From contig NC_133158.1 in the NCBI RefSeq assembly GCF_040802235.1, forward strand, positions 16,146,001 to 16,210,000: a stretch of 64,000 nt of DNA. Reading direction: 5' to 3'. The notes below the pieces were generated by a model, which saw only the letters and a list, made by a program, of their open reading frames with translations, was not told the origin of the DNA and did no database searches. The position numbers and the translations under genes are program-made. Below, in pieces: positions 13,601 through 25,484 of the stretch; within the stretch, counting starts at the first letter, position 1, and every line of letters starts with the position of its first letter. This DNA is from Manis javanica (Eukaryota; Chordata; Mammalia; Pholidota; Manidae).

Positions 13601-14539
13601 CTGCCTAGCATGACAGCCAGCAACATCCTTGTTCAACAAATAATAGGTATTGCTGCTATTGTAATTTTCTTAAAAGTCAACAGAGCAAATATTTAACAAA
13701 CATTCCCTAATGTAAAAATGCAAATACCCACAGAAAACTCTGGTGAAAGAGACATTGGCTAGCTGGTATACAGTTCCATTAAGTGTCTCCTTGCCCAGCC
13801 CTGCCCCTACCACACTATGTGGCTTTACTGGGGATGTTTCAACATTAACCCGGTTTATTTCCAAGTCTCCTCAGCTGCATATGAGCCCTTAGGTTTTGAG
13901 GTGGGTGGATTCAGCACACAGGAATGAGATCGGTACCATGGGACAGAATCGCATCCATCCCCCAGCTTGCTTAATGGAACTGCCTGCTCCCGAGCGGACC
14001 CAACAGTCTGAGAGGAGCAGGACAGAACGCGAAGATGGGATTTCATCCTGGGAGCACTGGGCCCTTGGCAACCAATTTTATGGCTATTTTGATTTGTGTC
14101 CGTGAATGTCTGTGTGTGAGTGTGAGTGAGTATGTGCGTGTGTGTGTTCTGAAGAAATTAATCCAAAAATATAGATGAAGATAGCTGTGTATCTCCGATG
14201 TGAGGCCGGGTTGCATAATCAGTTCTGAAAGCAGAGAAAAGGTAACAGATGTTTACATTACAATCTGGCTGTTTCTGGAAGAGCTGCCAAATGATTTAAA
14301 TAGTAACAGAGATTGCAGGCCCTGGTGAATTGCTGCCCCCACTGATAGATGCAGAGAATTTGCCCCAGTAATATTTTCTCTGGATGGCCTTAATTAAACA
14401 CCCCATTGTAAAAAAAAATTTTTGGCTTTCAAACTACTTAATTCTAAAGCTGGACACCAATTTTTAAAAAAGCAGAAATGAAGATCTTATTCTAATACTG
14501 ACAAAGAGGAGTGCATTAAAAAGAAACTCAAAATTCCTT
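13601..14539. other. Unique sequence with a (TG)-rich run and a possible conserved element
   Basis: Contains an imperfect TG run (14111-14147). The block at about 14240-14420 is low in CpG, with intact TAATTAA- and GATTTAAAT-like motifs and no repeat similarity. This is the texture of a conserved non-coding element, but conservation cannot be tested here. Confidence 0.4.
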
Positions 14540-15060
14540 TCAACTTGTGGTTGTTTTATGACTAATATTAAGAAGAATTCTTAAATAGAATAACATACAG
14601 CCATGAAAAGGATGGACATATAGCAATTTTCACTGATTTTTCATCCTTCCTGGAAGGCTCCAGAGCATATCTGAGTCTTTTATGAATGCACATATACTGG
14701 TCACCACTGCAGAGGGGGTCCCCAGAAACAGACATTTCACCTGATTTCATGGCTGGCAGCTGACCACAGGAATGCCAGCCTCCTTCCCAGTCACCAGCCC
14801 TCCAAAGGCCCTTTACCATGTAAACCAAGCAGGATGCAGATTATATGGTGTATGATCCCATTTATCTACAATGATATGGTCTAAACATCCACATGTGGAT
14901 AAAAGCAGGAGGAGGGTTTGGAAATTCATTTACTGGATTATGAAAAGGAATTGTCTCAACAGCAGAACTGGGCTTTTTCACTTTCCTTTTTAGCCTCTTC
15001 CATGGTGTTTGAATTTCCTACCCCAAACATGTATTACCTTTATAAATTTAAAAAGAAGAG
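14540..15060 (+). mobile_element. Possible L1ME 3' end, interrupted
   Basis: Blocks 'aatagaataacatacagcca' and, about 240 bp later, 'atatggtgtatgatcccat', 'ttatctacaatgatatggtc' and 'cttttttagcctcttcc-like' resemble an old L1 3' end. The DNA between 14600 and 14815 does not. Confidence 0.4.
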
Positions 15061-15210
15061 AACAGAAACCTGCAGAACAGAAGCCTAGGGTGATCCACTG
15101 AGGCCTGGCTCATTCATTTAGAGACCTAGGTTCCCCACCAGGAATAAGTAGCTGGGACACTAGACAAGCCATCTCACTACTCTGGGCCCCAAAAGCTGCA
15201 CGAGAAAAGG

Positions 15211-15409
15211 ATTTTGCAACCTCAGCACTACTGACATTTTGAGGGAAGAGTTCTTTGCCGTGGGGCTCTCCTGGGTATCGCAGGATGCTTAGCCCCGCCC
15301 CGGCCTCTACCCACTAGAAACCTACCTGATCCCAGCCCAAGCTACGGCAACTAGAAACACCCCCAAACGTCCCCCCGGGAGCAAAACTGCCCCCAGCTGA
15401 GAACCACAG
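15211..15409 (-). mobile_element. MER20 hAT-Charlie element
   Basis: Reverse-complement MER20: 'cctcagcactactgacattt', 'ggcctctacccactagaaac', 'aaactgcccccagctgagaa' and 'ccac'. Confidence 0.8.
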
Positions 15410-16891
15410 CCCTAAATGGCCTTCAAGTCTCTTCTTGCTGGAAACCCCCTTTATTTTAGAAGTTGCATCTGACTTCTGTGGTTTCAGGCCCAATGATTCA
15501 CCAGGAAGTACTGATGGTTTACCGAAGTCTCATCAATATTGCCAGATTCATTAAGTGAACAATGATATGAATGTAAAAAAGAAATAAAACCATGACTTTT
15601 AAAGAAAACTTTAGCACAGATAGCAAAACTAAAACAATTCAAGCAGACAGAAGGGTCATTAAAAAACTAATAATAATAGTAACTCTAGCATGTGAGTGTT
15701 ATGCATTTAGTTAAGACAACGCTGCAGAAATGTTCAGTTGCTTTCCAGTCTGGAAAGAACTTACAGCACTAACAAAGCCAACACGGATCATTTTCTCTGT
15801 AATGCCATATTTTTATTAAAAAAAAAAGAGCCTAGTGTTCTCTCTTTTTAAGAAATAAAAGGATATCTTACAATCTTTCTAAAAGCGATACTTTACTCTC
15901 CTGCACTAACAATATTACAATCTCGTGAAAGGAGACAAATTATCCTTATCTTCACTATCTTTCTTTCTAAATATTGTAATTTTTTTCTTTGCCATTTTAT
16001 TAACAAGAACTTCCTAATATCTGACACTGCCATACTTCTGAATTAAAATTATTTACGCTCATGCTAATGACTTGCTACTGTAAGATCCTGACATCTTTTG
16101 AATTAAAGAATGACAAAAAGGATTCAGCACGGTTTTAGGTTCATGACTTTGTGAAAAATGAGTTCACCCATATACAGAGAGCCATTTGTCAACCGGAATG
16201 CTTAACATCAACACCCTACTCCAGGCACACACGAAGTGTCCAACAAAATGTAAGATACCATTATCATTGGTCATGACCATGCCAGAAAACAGTTTTCTTC
16301 CAAATTATCAGTTTGGTTTCACAGCAAGTAAAAAGCACCAAGGATGACAGAGAAAACTATCACACCGTAAAAGAATATTCTGGCCTCTCAAACCTGAAAG
16401 CATGCCTCATCAGCATTTTAACATCTGTGTCTTGCCATGTGCTCAAGTCACTCCAGATTGAGTCACCCTACCCTATCGTCTTCCACCAGCAGCTCCCCCT
16501 TTAAATGTCTCCTTTGGAACTGCAGGAACCACAGCAGCTATTAGGAAGAGACCCACGCTAGCTGGTGCACACAGCTGTCAAATCCTGGAGCTGGGTTCAA
16601 CTAGCATAATGTTCTAACAACTCACACCCTTGATAGTCAAAAAAGTGGACGTGGTTCTCCTCCGCAGAGAGAGCTGAGAGGAGGACTCCCGCCATGACAC
16701 ATGTTCCCTGCCAGTGCTTGGAGTTAAGACCCTGGGATTCTAATCCTAGTTCTTTTTTCTACGGTAGTTGGTTCAAGTCCCAACACCTATCCTTGATCTT
16801 CTAGAAAACTGAAAGTACTTGCCAGATTTAAAAACCTATGAACCTTTGGATCTTTCTTTAACCAGATCGCACAATTAAACTGATATTTTAA
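15410..16891. other. Unique AT-rich sequence, nothing recognised
   Basis: No coding frame or recognisable repeat. TAAT-rich blocks are frequent. Confidence 0.55.
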
Positions 16892-16915
16892 ACACACACA
16901 CACACACACACACAC
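16892..16915 (+). repeat. (AC)12 microsatellite
   Basis: Twelve uninterrupted AC units. Confidence 0.98.
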
Positions 16916-18152
16916 TAGGGCCCTTTTAACTGACTTTATGGAGGAAAATGGAGTTAACTTGAATGGCAACTGTAAAACAGGCATTTTCTTTTTTTTTCAG
17001 CAGATATCAAATAGATGGAAAGCCAAGTTAGTTATTTTATCTTGTGAGAGGTGGGCTGCCAAAGCATAAATGGAGGGGGCTATTATTACACGGCACAACT
17101 CCATTTAACCACCTATGCCTGTGTCTGTAAATAAGACTGCTAGGCAGGAGGAGAGCTTTTTCTAATATTTTCAAAACAAGTAATTATGAAGTGATTAACA
17201 TGGCCAAGATCACTTCACCAAATCCCTTTGTGGACATCTTTTTCCTGTTGCCTGTTCCCCACACACTCAATCCTGAATCTTCTTAACAAATTAGGATGAA
17301 ATACACTGTATGAACCTCCAATCACTTCTGATTGGCTTCAGGATTTGAAGTCACTTTGCTAATCCTAGCAGATTTATATCCAACACCTGATGAAATGCAC
17401 ACATGTACACAAATTAGTCCATCACCTAAATGTTCCATCTATCTGGAGGACAAAAAAAACAATTAAAAGGCTAGTCTATTTACTATGATGCATCTCCACA
17501 TTTGTAAAGAAATACAGCCAAAATGCAGGGGAAAAGGGGAAAAAGGCATGAGAAGGAAAACATATTTCTGCAAACTCTAAAGAGATCTATAAAACTGCAA
17601 TCTGAGAATTTTATTATTAAGCTAAGCTTCTTAGCACAGAAATCCCCAAAACTCTCCAACTGGGCAACGAATTGAGAATTACGAAAAGCCAAAAATGACT
17701 TCCCTCTTTTTCTTTTTTTATCACATACAATATAGAAACCCTTGGTCAATAATGATAATGTGACTTTTGTCAATGCATGTTCAAATCAGAGGATTGGCTG
17801 GTGGTGATGTCATACCCAGGGGTTAATCCCCCTTGAATGCAGTTTTAATATGATGGGCATCAATGCATCATTTACATAACAAAGTATTATATTAAGTGTA
17901 CCAGTAAATGAGCCATGCAGATAAAAGCAACTATTACAGAAAGGCTATGTGCCTCTGAAAAGGGGGGAGTGGAGGGACATAAAGACTTTTTTTTTCTAAC
18001 TAAATGGAACTAGGTCACCAAACAATACACATCTCTAAAAAGAGCAAGAAATGAATATTGAAATGCAAGTGACCTAGAATATTCTAGGACTAGAAATATG
18101 GAAAGGTTGCCTCCAGTGAAAAAATATTCAGTAATTAAGTAGAGATATTTGT

Positions 18153-18154
<2 letters not shown>
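16916..18154. other. Unique sequence, nothing recognised
   Basis: AT-rich unique DNA. The stretch 17770-17880 (gatgtcatacc, ggggttaatccccc, tttacataac) has well-formed transcription-factor-like motifs, including a short palindrome, but no repeat or coding similarity. Confidence 0.5.

Positions 18155-18210
<56 letters not shown>
18155..18210 (+). repeat. (TG)28 microsatellite, uninterrupted
   Basis: Fifty-six bases of perfect GT alternation, about 1.2 kb inside the presumed TAFA4 intron from the CpG island. Likely length-polymorphic. Confidence 0.98.
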
Positions 18211-18212
<2 letters not shown>

Positions 18213-19379
18213 CTTGGTGAAGAAGTAAGAATATTAAAAATAAGTGAATTGGCAGCACTGCTTTTCAGGGAAGGGTAGCTTTCTTATCTTTAACAGGAAA
18301 AACTGGCCAAGTGAAATCATGACTGAAATCCTTATAATAAATTTTATTTTAGTGTCAAAAGATAGTTAAATAGTACAGAGGGAAGACAGCAAAGTCATAC
18401 AAAGCAAAACAATGAGATGGGAGAACTTGGAAAGGAAACCTTGAGAGACAGCCTTCAGCTATGAGAATATTGATCAAGAAACATCCACACAAAAAAGGAA
18501 AGCTTTTGGCAGAAGTAATGCCAGCTCACGTGGTCAGTTTGGGAGGCCATAAGTCATCCTTAGTCATAATGTTTCTGAAAACTGCTCTCATGCTGTCTTA
18601 CTAAGTTCAGTATTTTCAATCCAAAGGAGTGTGGGGCTTGCACGCCGATTTGTGACTACAAACTTAGCAGAAATGCTCCTCACTGTAAAACCCACAGCAA
18701 GCTGTTGAAGAATTCTTCCAGTCATACATCTCTTCTCAATGACTGAACGCAAAACACTGACTGTGTTATGAAAGCATGTCCCTAAATTACTTTAGCCTTT
18801 TTTAAAAATCCGAGCAGTGCCTGAACCTGGGCGCAGACACACCAAACACCCCATCTCCCTACGCCTCAGGTACTTGCCCCGAGAGAGCAAGTGTGATCCG
18901 GAAGCCATTCCCGAGGGCGGGCGAGTCTGGGTGTCTCACGGGTCTGCAGGAAGGGTTTTCGGATTGTTGTGAACAGCCCCACTATCAAGGGTATCAGAGA
19001 AGGAACCGGGCCAAGCCTTCCAAAAGGCCATCCCTACACACACCTGGATCGCCTGTCACATTACAGTGACCTTACTGTCTAGGAGGGACGACCACTGAAA
19101 AGCTAAAGTGGAAAAGAATACAGGGATTCTGGAGCTTCACCAAGGTGGGGGAGGAGGGACTGGGTCCTTAAATCCTGGGGGAGAGGAGGGGGTGGGCACC
19201 ACGGGCAGATCTCAGCGAGTCCATGAACCCGCGCTGGGAGCTGATTCACAGCTTGCCTAAGGCTCTGAGAGGGTCCCTGGAGCCCCCAAATGTTAAATGA
19301 TACTAAGTCAGGAGAAAAATGCACCAGCGACACTGTGTGAGGCTTGCGCTGCCTCGGACTTTCCACTTCCCATCCTCCC
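18211..19379. other. Unique sequence flanking the CpG island
   Basis: GC content climbs from about 18830 towards the island. No gene or repeat recognised. Confidence 0.5.
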
Positions 19380-20560
19380 CGAGGGGGGGCTCGGGATTAC
19401 AGTTGCGCTCCCTTCCAGGGGCGGTCGGACTGGGCAAATGAGGCCAGAGAAGGTCTGAAAAGAGAAGTCATGAGGGCACTCCCGCGTGGACAAATCCGAA
19501 CTTCCAGACCCGCTCCGGGTCTCCGCCCGCGCCAGAAGCCTCGCGCTCCCTGCGGGAAGACGCGTCCCGGGCGCACGCGGAGTCCTTCCACGAGGAGCCC
19601 CAACGCCCGGGGTTCGGGTGTCCACTAGCCTGCCCCCTCCGCCTGGCTCCCGTAAGGATCGCGGCTCAAACCCAAGGGACGTAGGCCCAAGGCCGGCTTC
19701 CCCAAAGCAAGACCTCACGACGGCTGCGCCCTCCCCCTCCTCACTCCAGTCCCCCAAGAAGCCTCTCGCGCGTCCACGGGGCACCCGCAGCATCTCTTAG
19801 TGCTAGACACGAACCCCGACGTTCGAAGCGGCTGCTGCTCAAGGCACACGTCCTCACTTTGGAGCGCAGCTTCCAACTTCGGGGTGCAAGCCAACTACCG
19901 CGCGCTCCAGGGCGCCGGAAGTGGGGGCAGCCCGGACCCGAGTCGGTACCAACCCGAGAGGCAGCTGCTGCCCTCCAGAGACTGGGCACGGCCTCCAAAG
20001 CCACCCCGGCCCCATTTTCCCGCCTGCCTCTCTTCCTTCCAACCCTTCTTACTCGACTGGAGCCGGCAGCGACGTCGGACCGGCACGCCGGGTGAGGGAC
20101 GAGCGTTCGCGCAGGAGCCGGGGGACGCTCACTGAGCCGCCTCCCCGCGGGCGCCCGGGCAGCGGCCCATCCCCTCCGCAGGCTCGCCGTGTGAGAAAGT
20201 TCCCGCGTCTCCAAAGACAAGCCCGAAGCTGCCGCGCGAGAAGCAGCGGGCGCCGAGGTGGAGGCAGCAACTCCGCGGCTGGGCTCCGGCGGCGGTGGCG
20301 CGCGGCCGGGGCGCCCCGTCCAGGGCTGCGCGCAGCAGTGCGGAGCGGAGGGGCGAGCGCCCGGGAGGGCCGGCCCGCCGTGGGCCGCGCTGATTGGCTG
20401 GAGCGGCGCCCGCCCGCGCCCCGCCCCCAAGGGTCCACGTGGGCCGGCCCCTCCCACCGCGCACGCGGGTCTCCCGAGCGCCGCGCTGTGGCAGCCGCTC
20501 CGCAGGTGCTGGGGAAGGGCATTCTCTCCGGATGAATACCTGGGAGCCGCGCGCAGCCCT
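19380..20560 (-). promoter_or_regulatory. TAFA4: CpG island, probable TAFA4 promoter and first exon
   Basis: The sequence turns abruptly very GC- and CpG-rich here, with many CGCG and GGCGC runs, after AT-rich DNA on both sides. This is the signature of a constitutively unmethylated promoter. It lies about 36 kb downstream of the EOGT 3' end. In mammals TAFA4 (FAM19A4, a small secreted cysteine-rich chemokine-like neuropeptide) follows EOGT on the same strand, so its 5' end is expected here. A CCAAT box and GC box suit minus-strand initiation near 20.3 kb. No TAFA4 coding exon is in the window, and I could not pick a first-exon splice donor with confidence. The gene name therefore rests on synteny. 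Confidence 0.55.
20390..20445 (-). promoter_or_regulatory. CCAAT box, GC box and CACGTG E-box cluster in the CpG island
   Basis: Read on the minus strand there is a CACGTG at 20441-20436, a ggggcgggg-type GC box (Sp1/KLF) around 20428-20419, and CCAAT at 20397-20393 inside agCCAATcag, a good NF-Y context. The order and spacing fit a TATA-less promoter firing to the left, with a start about 60-100 bp below 20393. Confidence 0.5.
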
Positions 20561-20825
20561 GCACAAGGGAAAAGAATTTCGCCATCGAAAACAATCCCCA
20601 CGCATAGTGTCGCCATCCGAGCACCCAAAGCAGTTTGCAAAAAGGTTTCCTAGCGTCCGTAGCTTAGCACATGCATAATCCGTCTTATGTAACTTACTTG
20701 CTTGCATTGGAGAGAAAAAAATCCGCACGCTTTAAGAATTATTAAAGTACAGCTAAGACTCTGACTCCTGCCCCATGCCAAACTTTCATCCCTTCTCCTT
20801 TCCCCGCGTGAAGGAACACCAATAT

Positions 20826-21000
20826 TCTGTAATGCTTACATGGTATTCCTTTTACAGATAATACCTCATACGGTCTCCACTGCATAGGTAAGAAAATTGA
20901 GGCACAGAGAGATTCCATGATTCCGTGAAGATGACAGTTAATCAGTAGTAACTGTGTGTGACTTGAACCCAGGAAGTCTGTCTACAGAATCCATGCTCTT
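20826..21000 (-). repeat. MIR SINE
   Basis: Antisense MIR: 'ggtaagaaaattgaggcaca', 'gtgtgtgacttgaacccagg' and 'gaatccatgctctttgac'. Confidence 0.75.
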
Positions 21001-21007
21001 TGACATT

Positions 21008-21148
21008 CAAAGTGCAATCCAGAAAAGGTATCCCCTGAGAGCTTGGAAGGAATGCATACTTTCAGACCCACTCTCAGGATCAGAACCTTCATTTTAACAA
21101 GATCCCAGGAGGTTAGTATATGCATAAAGTCTGAGAAGCCCTGCTCTG
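21008..21148 (+). mobile_element. MER5A-type hAT element
   Basis: 'ttcattttaacaagatccca', 'gttagtatatgcataaagtc' and 'tgagaagccctgc' are the MER5A right half. Confidence 0.75.
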
Positions 21149-21589
21149 TGCCACTATGCTTTTCACTGCCATTGGTCAGCCATATAATCTTCTGGCCCGT
21201 TTACTCTGCATTGACATAAAATTATGCGTCATCCTGCCCCAGATGCAGTCCAGAGTGTATTTGCTCTTCTCTGAGCCTACAGCTTGAATTAATCTATGGC
21301 AGGCTCCCTGTCTCTGTTCCCCACCCCTTGCTCACACACACACATACCCCACACCATATTATTTTGTGTATAATTTAACATTTTCAATCCTTTACTCTTT
21401 TATTATCAAAAGTAAGGGCCTGCAGCCAAAGTCAGCCATGTTGCCAAGTTATCACAAGCCTGAAAGGGTATTCAGCCATCAGAGACAGCAGCTTGACCTT
21501 TGAGGTGTCCCCCAGTACTGGCACTTTATGCAGGACAAGGGCAAAGCCAAGGAAAACCTGAACTATGTGCCAGGAGATGCCAGAGTTCC

Positions 21590-21805
21590 TGACCCCATTC
21601 ATTCATCTGGTCAATGACACTGAGGACCTGCTCTGTGCCAGGCACTGTAACAGTGCTAGAATATACAGAAGTAAACAAAAGAGAAGTAATTCCTGCTCCC
21701 ATGGAGCTTACCTTCCATTTAGGGGAGACAGGCAATTAATACGATGAATAAACAAGATGGTAGAAAGTATGTTACAGAGAAATAAAGTGCAGACAGGGAG
21801 ATGAG
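21590..21805 (-). mobile_element. L2 LINE 3' end
   Basis: Antisense L2 terminus: 'cattcattcatctggtcaat', 'ctgctctgtgccaggcactg' and 'cctgctcccatggagcttac', then 'ggggagacaggcaattaat'. Confidence 0.8.
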
Positions 21806-21892
21806 TAGTGGGAGGTGGTAACTTTAAACATAGCTGGCTAGTTCCTCGAAGGTAGTATTTGACAAAAAGACTTGGAAGTCATCTAGAACTCC

Positions 21893-21968
21893 ACTTTCAT
21901 TCATTCACCAGATATTTATTGATTCCACACTATGTGTCGAGCATGGTTCTGGCCTGGCTCTGTGTGTT
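21893..21968 (-). mobile_element. L2 LINE 3' terminal fragment
   Basis: 'ttcattcattcaccagatat', 'ttattgattccacactatgt' and 'gagcatggttctgg' form the reverse of the L2 tail. Confidence 0.65.
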
Positions 21969-22089
21969 CACTTAAGGCCTGCTGTTTTTCACATCTTCAA
22001 GCTTCCTTGACGTGTTCTTGTCCTGGTGGGGGAAACAATGTAAGCAATGTCAGGTGGCTCAACCTAAAACCATATTCTCCCATTCTGGA

Positions 22090-22557
22090 TGTTCAGTATT
22101 GTTAGGGGTTTTACCTGTGTCCCCAAAGTTCAGGTATTGATATCCTAACCCTGGTACCTGGGAATGTGACCTTACCTGGAGATAAGGTTTTAAGGAGGCA
22201 GTCAGGTTAAAACAAGGTCATTCGGTGGGCCCTAATGCAGTGTGACTGGTGTCCTTATAAAAAGGAGAAATTTGGAGGCAAACACAGTGAGAACCCCATG
22301 TGAAGTGGAAGGAAGAGGTCCGTGCAATGCTTCCACAAGGCAAGAAAGGCCCAAGATTGCAGACACACCAGAGAAGAGGAAAGAGGCTTGGAGGAGATTC
22401 TCTCTCTCAGCCCTCAGAAGGAATCAAGCTTACTAACCTCTTGATCTTAGAGGTCCAGCCTCCAGAACCAGGAGACAATAAATTTCTGTTGTTTAGGTCA
22501 CCCAGAATGTGGCGCTTTGTTGCAGCTGCCCAGAAAACTAATAGACATACGTGTCAA
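22090..22557 (+). mobile_element. Solo LTR of a MaLR-type endogenous retroelement (MLT1-like)
   Basis: This is a solitary LTR with no internal region. The blocks are 'gtgtccccaaagttcaggta', 'ctggtacctgggaatgtgac', 'ggtcattcggtgggccctaa', 'ggtgtccttataaaaagg' (TATA region) and 'ccagcctccagaaccaggag'. The poly(A) signal and R-U5 side 'acaataaatttctgttgttt' and the end 'aaactaatagacat' follow. It has no coding capacity. The exact subfamily was not determined. Confidence 0.75.
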
Positions 22558-22737
22558 GGCATCAAATGGTACAACTAAGTGGCTCATCTATACATTTCCA
22601 ATGATCTGATGTCTTGGGTGCAACAGCAAGAAGCCTAAATGATCTGATGATTCGAGATTCACTAACCAAATCACCACAAGGCAAGTTATGGAAAAAATAA
22701 TAAATAAATAAAACCCAAATGTACCCCAAATATTCTA

Positions 22738-22885
22738 TTATTTCTTCATTGGCCATTTATGAAGTGTCCACTGTGTGCCAGGTTCTGGGATATGATGCCA
22801 AACAGGGCAGGTGACTTGTCGGTGCTGTTATGAGGGGACTTAGACAATAAGCAAATCAACAAATACATGAGCAAGGTCATTTCAA
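22738..22885 (-). mobile_element. L2 LINE 3' end
   Basis: Antisense L2: 'ccatttatgaagtgtccact', 'gtgtgccaggttctgggata' and 'gacaataagcaaatcaacaa'. Confidence 0.65.
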
Positions 22886-23544
22886 AGCGGAACAAGTGCC
22901 TCAAAGACAAAGGCCAGAGGATTGAAAGGATGGCGGATGGGTTTATAGATCGGCTGCCCAGGGAACATCCTTCTGAGGTGGTGCCCTCTGAGCCAAGACC
23001 TCAATGACAACAAGCCAATCCAAGCAAAGATCTGGCAAAAACTGTTCCAAGCAGAGATAACAATTTCTCTCGTAAGAAAATATCCCTGCCATTCATTCCA
23101 GAACATCCTTCCTTCCTGTCTTGGCCACCCATTTCACATCCTTTGAGGTCATATAAAATCAATCACTGTCTGTTTCATAAAAATGGGGTCCAATTATTCA
23201 TCTCCTCACATAAGAATCTATGATGGTCGTGCCAACAGAGTTTTGCACACACACCCAGTTGCAAGAAAAAAAAAACCCTTGATGTGCTTCTGTATTTGCG
23301 GATAGTGACCTCACATGACTTGGACATCGTGTTTATTTTTCTCATTTATAGAACATCCAGAACACTACTGGGCATGTCCTGGTGCTTAATCGATACACTG
23401 ATGACAGACTGTGCCTGGGAAGGAACTCTCCAACTCTCCTGGGCCTACTTACAAAATCCTGTTATCAAGTGAACCTTCAGTTTTAAAATGCTGCAACGCT
23501 CTGCCCTTTGAATGTAATTTTTACGTAGGAGACTAGTAAGAACA

Positions 23545-23745
23545 ACAGTTAACATTAATTGTGGGCTGATGTGTGGCTCACTCCACTAAGTGAATCACAT
23601 GGATTATCCTCATAACATACAAGGTAAATTCTTATTTATAACATCCATTTCACAGATGAGAAAACGGGGGCCCAAAAGAGGTTAAGTAATATGCCCACTG
23701 TTCAAACACAACTCAATCCAGACTTACGCCTTGAGCCCATCTCTT
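23545..23745 (-). repeat. MIR SINE
   Basis: Antisense MIR: 'ccatttcacagatgagaaaa', 'aaagaggttaagtaatatgc' and 'caatccagacttacgccttg'. Confidence 0.75.
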
Positions 23746-24855
23746 TAACTACAAAGCTTATACGAGGGAGGGCAAGCAGAAAGCAAAAAGCATTTTTGTC
23801 TATTCCTTTGCGTTTGTCTTTGAAATTTTCAAAGCACTATTTTATAACTTTTTTTTTTATTTACTCCAGCTCTCTAGCTTTCAACCTCACTTTTCCAGCC
23901 AGATATTTGCTTTGCCTTCCCTTGCTTCAAACTGGCAACGGCAAGAACTTTAATAAATAAAATGACTGATATATTTTTTGTTCTCAGCCTGTCTGCTTCT
24001 CAGCATCCTCTGAGGAAATGTGACTCAGGGTTCTTAGAGCTCAGCCTACTTTGACATACATCCTTCTCTCATACGTGACAACCTCCCGGTGCAAAGAGGG
24101 TCCTCCGCTTCACTCAAATAGTGGGGAACCTCACGGCCCTGCCAGACGAAATGCCATGCATGATGCCCAATGCCAGCGCTGGCCCTCTTCATACAGATAG
24201 GCTCCCGCCTGAGAGTGAACATCTAAAAATGGCTTAGTTGGTCTTTGTGAATCACTTTCTAATCTCGTGGTTTCCCCACGGTCCTGGTCAGAGAGAAAGC
24301 CCAGGGAGCTTGCAATGGTGAAAAGATGTGAGGTATTTCTCATTGGATCCTGGATTCCCCCACCTCACTTAGGAAGTGGGCAGGCATTTTAGCTGTTAAA
24401 GGATTTCCTGCCTGGGATGGCTGGCCAGGTTCGCTTTAAACTTCAGGAACTCAGACAAGGTGTCTGGCTGTTTGCTTCAGCAGGCTCAGGTGGGTTTCAT
24501 TATCCTTTCCTGTGCTGACCACAACCGCTTCAATAATTTATGCCCTGGAAAAGATCAGCATTTCAGGGCAAATTAGCATAAGAAGGATTTATGAAACCAC
24601 AGTAGGAGGGCATTTTTAGAGATCAAACAGGCACTACCAAACAGAGCAATACAAGCTAGTTCCAAGTAGGACCAGCCTAAGGCAGAATCATCAAAGAAAT
24701 AGTGCTCTTGTGGGTATGCTTTCTTCTGCTCATCCCTTCCACCCAACCTCTACCAATGTGGTCATACTGCCCCCAGTTACACAGAAGGTTGCTGCTGTCA
24801 TTCATTTTATTCATTCTTTCATTGATTCTCTCCCTAATTCATTTAAAATTTTTGT
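23746..24855. other. Unique sequence, possible conserved non-coding block at 24480-24620
   Basis: No gene recognised. The block 24480-24620 (caggctcaggtgggtttcat, cttcaataatttatgccctg, gggcaaattagcataagaag) is CpG-poor and repeat-free with dense motif-like content. Conservation could not be tested. Confidence 0.4.
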
Positions 24856-24857
24856 TG

Positions 24858-25345
24858 AAGAGATTTTTGCACATCCACGTTCCTAGTAGCATCATACGCA
24901 GCAGCCAGAAGGTAAAAGCAACCCAAGGGTCCTTGAATGAATAAACAACACGTGGTATAGCCACACAATGTAGTATTAGCCAGCCTTTAAAGGGAAGCAA
25001 ATTCTGAAACACTACAAGGATGAACCCTGGAGACACTATGCTAAGTGAAATTAGCCTGTCACAAAAAGATGAATCCTCTGGCATGAGGGACCTCCTACAG
25101 GCATGAGCCAAATTCCTACAGACAGAAGTAGAACGGTGGCTGCCAGAGAATGGAGGGGAGGCGAGACCGGGCTGCCAGTGTTTAATGGGTACAGCGTCCC
25201 AATTTTTCAAAATGAGAAGAGTTCAGGAGACTGACCGGCAGTGATGTGGCACAAGAATGTGTGTGACACCACGAACTGCATCCTCAAAAATGGGTATGAT
25301 GGTAAATTTCACAGTGTGTATATTTTACCACAGTTGTTAAAGATT
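24858..25345 (+). mobile_element. L1M 3' end, about 0.5 kb
   Basis: Diverged L1 3' region: 'cagccagaaggtaaaagcaa', 'tgaatgaataaacaacacgt', 'atgctaagtgaaattagcct', 'agaacggtggctgccagaga' and 'tattttaccacagttgtt'. Confidence 0.8.
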
Positions 25346-25484
25346 TCAAAAACTAATGGGAATCCTTTTAAATCAATTGAAAATAGAAAAAAATTAAAGG
25401 TTAAAAATGTGATATGTGATTCAATTTGTATCTAAAATTTTACTAGATTTAGACTAAACATTTTCACATAAACACTTTTTTAAA

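Larger units (their letters stand above)
1..19379 (-). other. TAFA4: Inferred first intron of TAFA4 (non-coding)
   Basis: If the CpG island at 19.4-20.56 kb is the TAFA4 promoter, everything to its left is transcribed intron sequence. I found no exon with coding similarity to TAFA4 on the minus strand. The content is ancient repeats (listed separately), three microsatellites and unique AT-rich DNA. No RNA gene or other protein gene was recognised. Confidence 0.45.

Noticed and set aside
18010-18258. Minus-strand frame with a long (HT)n run
   Set aside because: It is the translation of the (TG)28 microsatellite.
19741-20640. 299-codon minus-strand open frame in the CpG island
   Set aside because: Composition is Arg/Ala/Gly/Pro-rich as expected from GC-rich DNA. 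Overlapping long frames exist on both strands, with no recognised domain or signal peptide. It is not TAFA4, which is a small secreted cysteine-rich protein.
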